DNA of 31,692 nt from CAZIVE01 sp964542435 (lineage in GTDB: Bacteria > Bacteroidota > Bacteroidia > Bacteroidales > Tannerellaceae), in NCBI GenBank assembly GCA_964542435.1, contig CAZIVE010000024.1, positions 1 to 31,692 of the forward strand, given 5' to 3'. The notes beneath the pieces are model-generated. The model saw only the letters and a program-made list of their open reading frames with translations. It did not search any database and was not told where the DNA came from. Made by a program: the position numbers and the translations under genes. Shown piece by piece: positions 1 to 6,265 of this stretch (position 1 is its first letter; every line of letters begins with the position of its first letter).

Positions 1-161
1 TCGAGGTCGAAGAAGTCCTTTTGAGCTAACATTCCAACCACTATCGTGAAGGTTTCATGCTTCTTAACGCCTCGCTCGGTCGTTCCCAAACGCGTCGATC
101 CTAAGGTCAATCGTTCGTTTCTGTGAAACGATGCTGCCGCAATCCTTTGTCGCGACGAGGT

Positions 162-180
162 GGCAAGGCTGCGTCATGCC
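162..180 (+). repeat. Short stem-loop repeat, copy 1
   Basis: GGCA (162-165) and TGCC (177-180) flank the 11-nt loop AGGCTGCGTCA. The same loop recurs at 221-231 and 702-712 with different but still complementary arms. The stem is only 4 bp, so structure is tentative, but the repeated loop is directly visible. Confidence 0.4.
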
Positions 181-216
181 TAATTCCGCGTTTGGGTCCG
201 CATTTCTACAGATAGT

Positions 217-235
217 CGCAAGGCTGCGCCATGCG
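217..235 (+). repeat. Short stem-loop repeat, copy 2
   Basis: Arms CGCA (217-220) and TGCG (232-235) flank loop AGGCTGCGCCA. Compared with copy 1, G-C has become C-G, so pairing is kept. Similarity to copy 3 continues for about 45 bases downstream (TTGGC, AAG, GGTTT and GCT blocks in the same order), so copies 2 and 3 are parts of a longer diverged repeat. Confidence 0.4.
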
Positions 236-464
236 GGAATTGGCTAAGACCGACGGTTTCGCTTATTCATCTTACCCTTTTCTCGTTCGGCTCTCAACCT
301 TCATTTCGATGGTTGTATTGGACAATATTTGCAAGACTATTTATATAGAGAAATGAATGGTTCTATAGGCGTTGATGGTTATGCATTCTTTTATGTATAT
401 ATGCAACAATAAAGAGTTCAATGATGCAAAGAGAAATGATAAAACGTCACGAAGAAGTAGGAGA

Positions 465-478
465 CTGAATCGATTCAG
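465..478. promoter_or_regulatory. 14-bp perfect palindrome, possible operator
   Basis: CTGAATCGATTCAG reads identically on both strands. It lies about 420 bases upstream of grpE in otherwise featureless A/T-rich sequence. A dimeric regulator site is possible; no known consensus is matched and no function is shown. Confidence 0.3.
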
Positions 479-556
479 GACGGGAGAAACGATCTTACAA
501 AATCATTCGTGGACTCGTCCTTTATGATACGGCACAAAAGTCATTGAGAAAATATA

Positions 557-574
557 TTTCAACCATGGTTAAAA
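557..574. promoter_or_regulatory. Twin palindromic site, copy 1
   Basis: TTTCAACCATGGTTAAAA contains the perfect 10-bp palindrome AACCATGGTT. The same 18 bases recur exactly 65 bp downstream. Two identical dyad sites at fixed spacing upstream of grpE suggest a pair of operators for a dimeric regulator. The sequence is unlike the CIRCE element of HrcA. Confidence 0.4.
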
Positions 575-621
575 TTTTTTTTCATAGTGACTTACGTGAG
601 CTGGCATAGTATCTCAGAAAT

Positions 622-639
622 TTTCAACCATGGTTAAAA
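622..639. promoter_or_regulatory. Twin palindromic site, copy 2
   Basis: Exact 18-base copy of the site at 557-574, again centred on AACCATGGTT. It lies about 260 bases before the grpE start, so it would act on a promoter inside the leader rather than directly at the start codon. Confidence 0.4.
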
Positions 640-697
640 CATTTCTTATCCTTATCCAAGATGTATCGTGTTCTTAAAGAAACGGGTTTTAAAGGAG

Positions 698-716
698 GAC
701 AAGGCTGCGTTATGTG
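698..716 (+). repeat. Short stem-loop repeat, copy 3
   Basis: Arms ACA (699-701) and TGT (713-715) flank loop AGGCTGCGTTA. The outer fourth pair is lost. Downstream sequence to about 757 resembles the sequence that follows copy 2. Confidence 0.35.
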
Positions 717-901
717 GTGATTTGGCCAAGGAGGATGGTTTTGCTCGTTGACTTTTTCCTTGGGAATCCGTTTGGCAACATATTTGAGATAGAATAGATG
801 TATGCTGGAAGGGCAAACGGTGTCATTTCGGGAAGATGGCGGAAACGGATGTCCGGAAGACGGCATAGTAAATAGGTGACAATCAATAAATAAAAAGATA
901 T

Positions 902-1498
902 ATGGATAAGCATAAAGAAGAAAATACAGAACACAAAAAGCCTTTTGAGGAGCAGAAAGCGGAGGATAATCTGTCAGATTTGCAGGATGAAAAGAAAGAT
1001 CAGGCAGAAAAGGCAGAGAACGCTGACAATGTGACCGATGATAAAAAAGAGGAAAAAGAGGCTTTGGAAAAAAAGATTCAGGAGCAGAACGATACCTATC
1101 TGCGCTTGATGGCTGAATTCGACAACTACCGCAAGCATACGCTGCGCGAAAAGGCCGATCTGATCAAGAACGGAGGCGAGAAGGTGATTACCAATCTGCT
1201 TCCGGTCGTTGATGATTTTGAACGCGCGCTCGACACTATCGGAAAAGCCGAGAGCATGGAAGCTGTCAAAGAGGGCATCGACTTGATCTATCAGAAATTC
1301 ATGAGTTATCTGAAACAGCAGGGCGTTGAAGCCATTGAAGCGGTAGGAAAACCCTTCGATACGGATGAGTTCGACGCTGCGGCGATGATTCCGGCTCCAC
1401 AGCCTGAGATGAAAGGGAAGGTGATCGACTGCATTCAGACAGGATACAAACTCAACGACAAGGTGATTCGTCACGCGAAAGTCGTTGTGGGAGAATAA
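902..1498 (+). CDS. grpE: Nucleotide exchange factor GrpE
   Basis: GrpE releases ADP from the Hsp70 chaperone DnaK in the cytoplasm, resetting the folding cycle. The 198-residue product has the usual layout: a charged, low-complexity Glu/Lys-rich N-terminus (about residues 1-50), a coiled-coil helix, then the conserved core with AEFDNYRKHTLREK, the segment LLPVVDDFERAL, and a C-terminal beta domain ending in GYKLNDKVIRHAKVVVGE, typical of the family. Length is normal for Bacteroidota GrpE. The ATG follows an A-rich leader without a clear Shine-Dalgarno sequence. dnaJ begins 36 bases downstream on the same strand, so the two are very probably cotranscribed; dnaK is not in the window. Confidence 0.96.
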   Translation: MDKHKEENTEHKKPFEEQKAEDNLSDLQDEKKDQAEKAENADNVTDDKKEEKEALEKKIQEQNDTYLRLMAEFDNYRKHTLREKADLIKNGGEKVITNLLPVVDDFERALDTIGKAESMEAVKEGIDLIYQKFMSYLKQQGVEAIEAVGKPFDTDEFDAAAMIPAPQPEMKGKVIDCIQTGYKLNDKVIRHAKVVVGE

Positions 1499-1534
1499 AC
1501 GAAAACAGGAGCTTGGACAAAATAGAACAATACG

Positions 1535-2701
1535 ATGGCTAAAAGAGATTATTACGAAGTGCTGGGCGTCTCTAAGAATGCTACGGACGAAGAGATAAAG
1601 AAGGCATACAGAAAAAAGGCTATTCAGTTTCATCCGGACAAAAACCCGGGCAACAAAGAGGCTGAAGAGAAGTTCAAAGAGGCGGCGGAGGCTTACGACG
1701 TATTGAGCAATCCTGAGAAACGTCAACGGTATGATCAGTTTGGTGAGGCCGGATTAGGCGGTGCTTCATCGGGCGGCTTCGGCGGTGGCGGCATGTCAAT
1801 GGACGATATCTTCTCGCAGTTTGGTAATATCTTTGGCGGCCATTTTGGCGGCTTCAGCGGTTTCGGTGGTTTTGGCGGTTTCGGTGATATGGGCGGCGGT
1901 GGCCAGCGTGTCAACCGCGGCAGCGATCTCCGCGTCAAGGTGAAGCTGAACCTTCAGGAGATTGCCAAAGGTGTGGAAAAGAAGATCAAGGTGAAGAAAT
2001 ATGTCACCTGTTCGCATTGTCACGGTACGGGAAGCGAAGGCAAGGATGGCTACACCAGCTGTTCTACCTGTCACGGTACCGGTTTCGTCACACGCGTTAC
2101 GAACACCATTTTAGGTCAGATGCAGACGCGTACCACTTGTCCGACGTGCGGAGGCGACGGCAAGATCATCACCCATAAATGTTCGGAATGTAATGGCGAA
2201 GGCATTGTCCGCGACGATGACATCATCACCATCAATATACCCGCCGGTGTGGCTGAAGGCATGCAGCTTTCTGTCAGCGGCAAAGGCAATGCGGCGCGTC
2301 GAGGCGGAGTCAACGGCGATCTGCTGGTCCTGATTGAAGAGGAACCGGATCCCGAACTGATCCGTGACGAGAACGATCTGCTTTACAATCTGCTCTTGAG
2401 CGTTCCACAGGCAGCGCTCGGCACAACGGTCGAAGTACCGACAGTCGATGGCAAGGTAAAGGTGAAGATTGAAGCCGGTACACAGCCGGGCAAGGTGCTC
2501 CGGTTACGCAACAAAGGACTGCCTTCTGTCAACAGTTACGGCACAGGCGATCTGCTTGTCAACGTGAGTGTTTATATCCCGGAAAAGCTGAGTTCGACTG
2601 AAAAGGAATCGCTCGAGAATCTGAAGGATGCGGAGAACTTCCAGCCCAACAAATCGATGAAAGAGAAGATCTTCTCCAAGTTCAAGCATTTGTTTGAATG
2701 A
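1535..2701 (+). CDS. dnaJ: Chaperone protein DnaJ (Hsp40)
   Basis: DnaJ delivers unfolded clients to DnaK and stimulates its ATPase in the cytoplasm. The 388-residue protein is a full class A DnaJ. It has an N-terminal J domain with HPD at residues 33-35, a Gly/Phe-rich linker (about 71-123), and a zinc-binding region (about 159-224) with four CxxCxGxG-type repeats (CSHCHGTG, CSTCHGTG, CPTCGGDG, CSECNGEG). The two-part C-terminal substrate-binding domain follows. All eight zinc-ligand cysteines are present. It lies just behind grpE and is followed by a terminator hairpin at 2727-2770, so grpE-dnaJ looks like a closed transcription unit. Confidence 0.97.
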   Translation: MAKRDYYEVLGVSKNATDEEIKKAYRKKAIQFHPDKNPGNKEAEEKFKEAAEAYDVLSNPEKRQRYDQFGEAGLGGASSGGFGGGGMSMDDIFSQFGNIFGGHFGGFSGFGGFGGFGDMGGGGQRVNRGSDLRVKVKLNLQEIAKGVEKKIKVKKYVTCSHCHGTGSEGKDGYTSCSTCHGTGFVTRVTNTILGQMQTRTTCPTCGGDGKIITHKCSECNGEGIVRDDDIITINIPAGVAEGMQLSVSGKGNAARRGGVNGDLLVLIEEEPDPELIRDENDLLYNLLLSVPQAALGTTVEVPTVDGKVKVKIEAGTQPGKVLRLRNKGLPSVNSYGTGDLLVNVSVYIPEKLSSTEKESLENLKDAENFQPNKSMKEKIFSKFKHLFE

Positions 2702-2726
2702 TTATTAATTCAAGATAAGTTTAACG

Positions 2727-2770
2727 AAACGACCGGTAGTGAGAGCAGATTCCACTTCCGGTCGTTTTTT
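2727..2770 (+). terminator. Rho-independent terminator after dnaJ
   Basis: AAACGACCGG (2727-2736) pairs perfectly with CCGGTCGTTT (2758-2767) across a 21-base loop, which can itself form a short AGTG/CACT stem. A T run reaches 2770. It starts 26 bases after the dnaJ stop codon. Confidence 0.8.
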
Positions 2771-2823
2771 ATATTCGCCGAAAGACGGATCCTCTGCGGA
2801 AACTTTATATCATCCGAAGAGTT

Positions 2824-2961
2824 AATGGAACCTCTGTCGAGGTTGATGTTGCAATATGTCACTGCACCTCACATAGCCGCTGTCGCGTCAATGCGAGGTT
2901 TCTGCAGATAAAACATCTACCGATGTTCTTGGAAAGACAGTCCTTGAGCGGTCTGAGTATG
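2824..2961 (+). repeat. 138-bp direct repeat, copy 1
   Basis: The block from AATGGAACCTC to CTGAGTATG is repeated 182 bp downstream with only two differences that I can see. It starts with a perfect inverted repeat, AACCTC-TGTC-GAGGTT, and contains the core GCCGCTGTCG, which also occurs on the opposite strand of the 43-bp repeat array at 12695-12909. No open reading frame is conserved through it. Confidence 0.85.
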
Positions 2962-3005
2962 TGCGATGGAACATTATTACAGATTATAAAGATTGACATG
3001 GGAAG

Positions 3006-3143
3006 AATGGAACCTCTGTCGAGGTTGATGTTGCAATATATCACTGCACCTCACATAGCCGCTGTCGCGTCAATGCGAGGTTTCTGCAGATAGAACATCT
3101 ACCGATGTTCTTGGAAAGACAGTCCTTGAGCGGTCTGAGTATG
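3006..3143 (+). repeat. 138-bp direct repeat, copy 2
   Basis: Nearly identical to 2824-2961; the changes are one G to A in the CAATATGTCACTG stretch and one A to G in AGATAAAACAT. A 44-bp non-repeated spacer separates the copies. High identity in non-coding DNA indicates recent duplication or a mobile intergenic repeat family. Confidence 0.85.
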
Positions 3144-3277
3144 AGTGATGACATCAGATCCTCGCCAGAGGATAAATTTGTAGAAGCCCCGCGTTGGCGG
3201 GCGCATGCGACCGACTACGTGGGGACTTTTCCGACACATTTGTTCTTGTGTTCAGCGCAATGTCTCTGCAACATCAT

Positions 3278-3285
3278 TAACTTTG
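3278..3285 (+). promoter_or_regulatory. Bacteroidota -7 promoter box for the ribokinase gene
   Basis: TAACTTTG matches the TAnnTTTG consensus exactly and lies 24 bases before the ATG. A -33 TTTG partner is not clear at the ideal spacing (a TTG occurs at 3246-3248), so this is a partial promoter match. Confidence 0.5.
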
Positions 3286-3309
3286 CATTGACGATTAAAA
3301 AAGGATAGC

Positions 3310-4221
3310 ATGAATACACAAAGACCGAACATATTGGTAGTGGGAAGTACTAACACAGACATGGTGGTGCAGACGGAGCATCTGCCTCGTCCGGGAGAAA
3401 CTGTTCTCGGAGGAACCTTCTTGATGAATCCGGGCGGAAAAGGTGCCAATCAGGCCGTTGCGGCCGCTCGTTTGGGCGGTGAGGTGGTCTTTGTCTGCAA
3501 GACGGGACAGGATCTCTTCGGACAGAATACGCGCCAGATTCTCAAAAAGGAAAATATGGATACGACCTGCGTGTTGCTCGATGACGAACAGCCTTCGGGC
3601 GTCGCACTGATCACGGTCGATGAGAAAGGGGAGAACTGTATTTCTGTCGCTTCCGGAGCCAATGCGCATTTGCTGCCTGAAGATCTGATGACGATTCACG
3701 AGGTGATCGAAAAGGCTGACATCGTCCTGATGCAGCTGGAGATTCCTTTGGAGACTGTGGAATATGTGGCGGATGAAGCAAATCGGATGGGGAAAATGGT
3801 GGTGCTTAATCCTGCTCCGGCTCGTGAACTTCCCGAGTCGCTGCTGAGCAACCTATCCATGATCACGCCGAATGAGACGGAGGCTTCCCTTCTTTCGGGC
3901 GTAGAGGTGACCGACGAAGCTTCGGCTGTCGAGGCTGCCCGCGCATTGACAAAGATGGGCGTGAAGAGAGTGGTGATCACATTGGGTTCGAAAGGTGCGC
4001 TTTCTTTCGTCAACGGCAAGTCGGAACTGATCCGTGCGCTGAAGGTGAAGGCCGTGGACACTACGGCAGCTGGAGATGTCTTCAACGGTGCGTTGGTTGT
4101 GGCACTTGCCGAAGGCCAGAATCTTTCCGAAGCCATCCGTTTTGCCAACAAGGCCTCTGCCATTTCCGTGACTCGTGCCGGAGCGCAGGCTTCAATTCCA
4201 AACAGGGAAGAATTGGATTGA
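3310..4221 (+). CDS. rbsK: Ribokinase-type PfkB sugar kinase
   Basis: Ribokinase phosphorylates D-ribose to ribose 5-phosphate with ATP in the cytoplasm. The 303-residue product has the family opening VVGSTNTDMVVQ, the sugar-binding GGKGANQAVAAARLGG motif (PfkB signature 1), TPNETEA before the nucleotide domain, and the DTTAAGDVFNGAL anion-hole/catalytic aspartate motif (signature 2) near residue 250. Length is normal. The NTD near the N-terminus and GGKGANQ favour ribokinase over fructokinase or adenosine kinase, but close PfkB relatives with other substrates cannot be excluded. No ribose transporter or rbsD lies beside it. A -7 box (TAACTTTG) lies 24 bases upstream, so it probably forms its own unit. 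Confidence 0.9.
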   Translation: MNTQRPNILVVGSTNTDMVVQTEHLPRPGETVLGGTFLMNPGGKGANQAVAAARLGGEVVFVCKTGQDLFGQNTRQILKKENMDTTCVLLDDEQPSGVALITVDEKGENCISVASGANAHLLPEDLMTIHEVIEKADIVLMQLEIPLETVEYVADEANRMGKMVVLNPAPARELPESLLSNLSMITPNETEASLLSGVEVTDEASAVEAARALTKMGVKRVVITLGSKGALSFVNGKSELIRALKVKAVDTTAAGDVFNGALVVALAEGQNLSEAIRFANKASAISVTRAGAQASIPNREELD

Positions 4222-4309
4222 GACAGAGGTTTATCTTCGTCGTTTTTTCGTCTTAATGCTGTTATTTTCGTTTTTGTTCTATCCCGTAAGTTTCAGGGGG
4301 TATTATCCG

Positions 4310-4317
4310 TATATTTG
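4310..4317 (+). promoter_or_regulatory. Bacteroidota -7 promoter box for the 19-gene cluster
   Basis: TATATTTG fits TAnnTTTG exactly and lies 27 bases before the ATG of the first cluster gene, in the 123-base gap after the ribokinase. TTTC occurs 15 bases upstream, shorter than the usual spacing to a -33 TTTG, so the upstream element is uncertain. As the next genes are nearly contiguous, this is the best candidate main promoter for 4345-12622 or further. Confidence 0.55.
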
Positions 4318-4344
4318 TAAATCAAAAAATCTACATATATCAGA

Positions 4345-5043
4345 ATGAATAAGAGAATCACACTCTGCGCCTGTTCATCGCGCCACATCATTGACAAGGA
4401 AAAGGCGGCGGCTGTTGCATCTGCACTGGAAGCCCAAGGCTATGAAGTCAAGATGATCGCAGATCTCTGCAAGTTGGTCGAGACGCATGACACTGCTCTT
4501 GAAGCTATTTCCCAATCCATTGTCGTGGCCTGTTATCCTCGTGCCGTGGCTGCTCTTTTCGCTTCCTGCGGACTGAAAGAGCCGGAGCGTTATGATATCC
4601 GGAACGAGAGTGCCGAAGAGGTTCTGGCAAAGATCGCTCCCGATGCAAAAGAGGTGCCGGTTGATTCTTCCATCCGCAAGCAATTGGATGACTTTCCTGT
4701 GGAAGAGGGCACGGATGCCTGGTTTCCTGTGATGGATAAGTCGCGTTGCATCAATTGTGGAAAATGCTTCGACTTCTGTCTGTTCGGCGTATATGCAAAG
4801 GAGGACCGCGAAGTGAAGGTGGTTCATCCGTCCAGTTGCAAAAACAATTGTCCCGCCTGCTCGCGCATCTGTCCCGAGAAGGCCATCATATTCCCCAAAT
4901 ACGAGCGCTCGCCATTCAATGGCGGACTGAAGGACGACGAGGTGATCGGTGACAGTGATCAGGCCTTTTATACAGCCGAATTGCGCCGCCGTCTCGAACT
5001 GCGGAAGAATAAAGTATCACTTCTCAAGAAGGAAGGTAAATGA
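4345..5043 (+). CDS. Two-cluster ferredoxin with HdrA-like N-terminal domain
   Basis: A 232-residue cytoplasmic iron-sulfur protein that probably carries electrons. The N-terminal half (about 1-100) resembles the first domain of heterodisulfide reductase subunit A: LCACSSRHI near the start, LCK at 41-43, then VVACYPRAVAALF and YDIRNES, which echo the HdrA segments around VVAACSPR and NIREQ. The FAD-binding part of HdrA is absent. The C-terminal half holds two 4Fe-4S sites: C135, C138, C141, C145 (CINCGKCFDFC) and C165, C169, C172, C176, the second with an unusual CxxxC spacing. It is first in the cluster and overlaps the radical SAM gene by four bases (ATGA), so it may donate electrons to that enzyme. 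The HdrA relationship is inferred by eye. Confidence 0.8.
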   Translation: MNKRITLCACSSRHIIDKEKAAAVASALEAQGYEVKMIADLCKLVETHDTALEAISQSIVVACYPRAVAALFASCGLKEPERYDIRNESAEEVLAKIAPDAKEVPVDSSIRKQLDDFPVEEGTDAWFPVMDKSRCINCGKCFDFCLFGVYAKEDREVKVVHPSSCKNNCPACSRICPEKAIIFPKYERSPFNGGLKDDEVIGDSDQAFYTAELRRRLELRKNKVSLLKKEGK

Positions 5044-6260
5044 CATTCCGTGAATACATAGCAACTCTGAAGACCCTGATGCGCGTTCCCTTGGAATGTT
5101 CCCCGAGGATCGTCTGGAAACTTCTCTACAACTTCTGTTGGAGAAACCTGCGCAACATGAGTCGTTTTGAACGGAGGCAAGCCAAGGGCGAACCTTTCTT
5201 TCCTGCGTTCGTCATGATCTCGCTCACGGAGAGTTGCAATCTGAGTTGCAGCGGTTGTTGGGTTTCACGTGGCGGAAGGAAATCGCTTACGCCGGAACAG
5301 GTGAATGGTGTCATCGAACAGTCGAAGCGCAACGGTTCCTATTTCTTCGGTCTCCTTGGCGGCGAACCGCTTATGTATCCCGGATTGATGGAGATCATCG
5401 CCGCTCATCCGGATTGTTATTTCCAGGTCTTCACCAATGGTACGCTTCTGACGGAAGAGGTGGCACGCCGGTTTCGCGAACTGGGTAACGTCACGCCGCT
5501 GATCAGCATCGAAGGATTGGAGGAGGAGAGTGACGCGCGCCGTGGCAAGAGCGAGGTCTTCAACCGTTCTTTGGCTGGAGTCCGTGCCTGCAAAAAGGCT
5601 AAACTGATGTTCGGCGTTGCCGCCAGTATCTGCCGCAGCAATTACAGTGATCTGGTCAACCGTCGTTATCTTGAACGAATCGCCGCTGAAGGTGCACATT
5701 ATATATGGTATTACATCTATCGTCCGGTGGGAGCCGAGCCGAATCCCGAGAATGCCTTGACGAAGGAGCAGGTCGCTTCGCTTCGCCGTTTCATCGTGGA
5801 GCAGCGCAAGGATGCACCGCTTTTCATCATCGAAACCTATTGGGATGAGAAGGGACGCGCACTCTGTCCCGGAGCGATGGGAATGAGTCATCATCTTTCA
5901 CCTGCCGGCGCTTTGGAGTTTTGTCCGCCTCTTCAGTTGGCGAAAGACTTCCTCAATGCCGATGCATCCAATCTGACGCAGCTTTTCCGCGACTCCGCGT
6001 TCCTCGACGGACTGAGGAAGATGACGGCTGAGACATCGCGCGGCTGTATCTTGCTGGAGAATCCGTCGAAGCTGGCTGATTTCCTCGTAAAAGAGGGCGC
6101 TTTCGACACGACATCGCGACAGACGGTGATGGAAGAACTGAAGAAGATGACGCCTTGTGCGGGACATAACATGCCTGCCGGCGAAGAGATTCCGGAAGAG
6201 AATGCGATTTACAGATATATCAAGAAACACTATTTCTTCGGTTTCGGAGCTTACGGATAA
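5040..6260 (+). CDS. Radical SAM enzyme
   Basis: A 406-residue radical S-adenosylmethionine enzyme, cytoplasmic. The SAM-cluster motif CNLSCSGC supplies C66, C70 and C73 (CX3CX2C), and GGEP at 107-110 is the usual SAM-contacting motif, followed by FTNGTLL and ISIEG of the partial TIM barrel. Later cysteines (CPGAMGM, FCPP, RGC, PCAGH) could bind an auxiliary cluster, SPASM-like but not matching its classic spacing. The N-terminal 55 residues are a basic extension. The substrate is unknown. As the gene is coupled to a ferredoxin upstream and a prenyl synthase 5 bases downstream, modification of an isoprenoid or peptide is plausible. HpnH, the adenosylhopane radical SAM enzyme, is a known precedent in terpenoid lipid pathways, but I do not claim orthology. 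Confidence 0.88.
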   Translation: MTFREYIATLKTLMRVPLECSPRIVWKLLYNFCWRNLRNMSRFERRQAKGEPFFPAFVMISLTESCNLSCSGCWVSRGGRKSLTPEQVNGVIEQSKRNGSYFFGLLGGEPLMYPGLMEIIAAHPDCYFQVFTNGTLLTEEVARRFRELGNVTPLISIEGLEEESDARRGKSEVFNRSLAGVRACKKAKLMFGVAASICRSNYSDLVNRRYLERIAAEGAHYIWYYIYRPVGAEPNPENALTKEQVASLRRFIVEQRKDAPLFIIETYWDEKGRALCPGAMGMSHHLSPAGALEFCPPLQLAKDFLNADASNLTQLFRDSAFLDGLRKMTAETSRGCILLENPSKLADFLVKEGAFDTTSRQTVMEELKKMTPCAGHNMPAGEEIPEENAIYRYIKKHYFFGFGAYG

Positions 6261-6265
6261 AAGAG

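Larger units (their letters stand above)
1..901. other. Non-coding leader upstream of grpE
   Basis: I find no convincing gene here. Bases 3-29 could be the last codons of an upstream gene (reading EVEEVLLS then a stop), but that is too short to call. The region contains a small hairpin (arms 115-121 and 125-131), a 14-bp perfect palindrome at 465-478, two identical 18-bp copies of a sequence centred on AACCATGGTT (557-574 and 622-639), and three copies of a short element with loop AGGCTGCGYYA. No tRNA, rRNA or CIRCE heat-shock operator is visible. The length and the palindromes suggest regulation of the grpE-dnaJ unit, but no perfect -7 box was found (nearest is CATATTTG around 779-786). Confidence 0.6.
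2702..3309. other. Repeat-rich intergenic region between dnaJ and rbsK
   Basis: No gene is supported in these 608 bases. They contain the dnaJ terminator, two 138-bp direct repeats with period 182 bp, a perfect inverted repeat at 3158-3173 (ATCCTC, 4-base loop, GAGGAT), a GC-rich hairpin at 3188-3201 (CCCGC-GTTG-GCGGG), an 8-bp palindrome CGCATGCG at 3202-3209, and a -7 promoter box before the ribokinase gene. A 67-codon open frame across the second repeat is not credible as a gene. Confidence 0.6.

Noticed and set aside
115..131. Hairpin TCGTTTC-TGT-GAAACGA as a terminator of an upstream gene
   Set aside because: No T run follows it, and the upstream gene end is not securely identified.
710..934. 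74-codon - strand open frame upstream of grpE
   Set aside because: Hydrophobic reverse reading of A/T-rich leader, overlaps the grpE start, no leader or motif.
3105..3308. 67-codon + strand open frame before ribokinase
   Set aside because: Begins inside the 138-bp repeat and reads through hairpins; it is not conserved in the other repeat copy and has no family motif.
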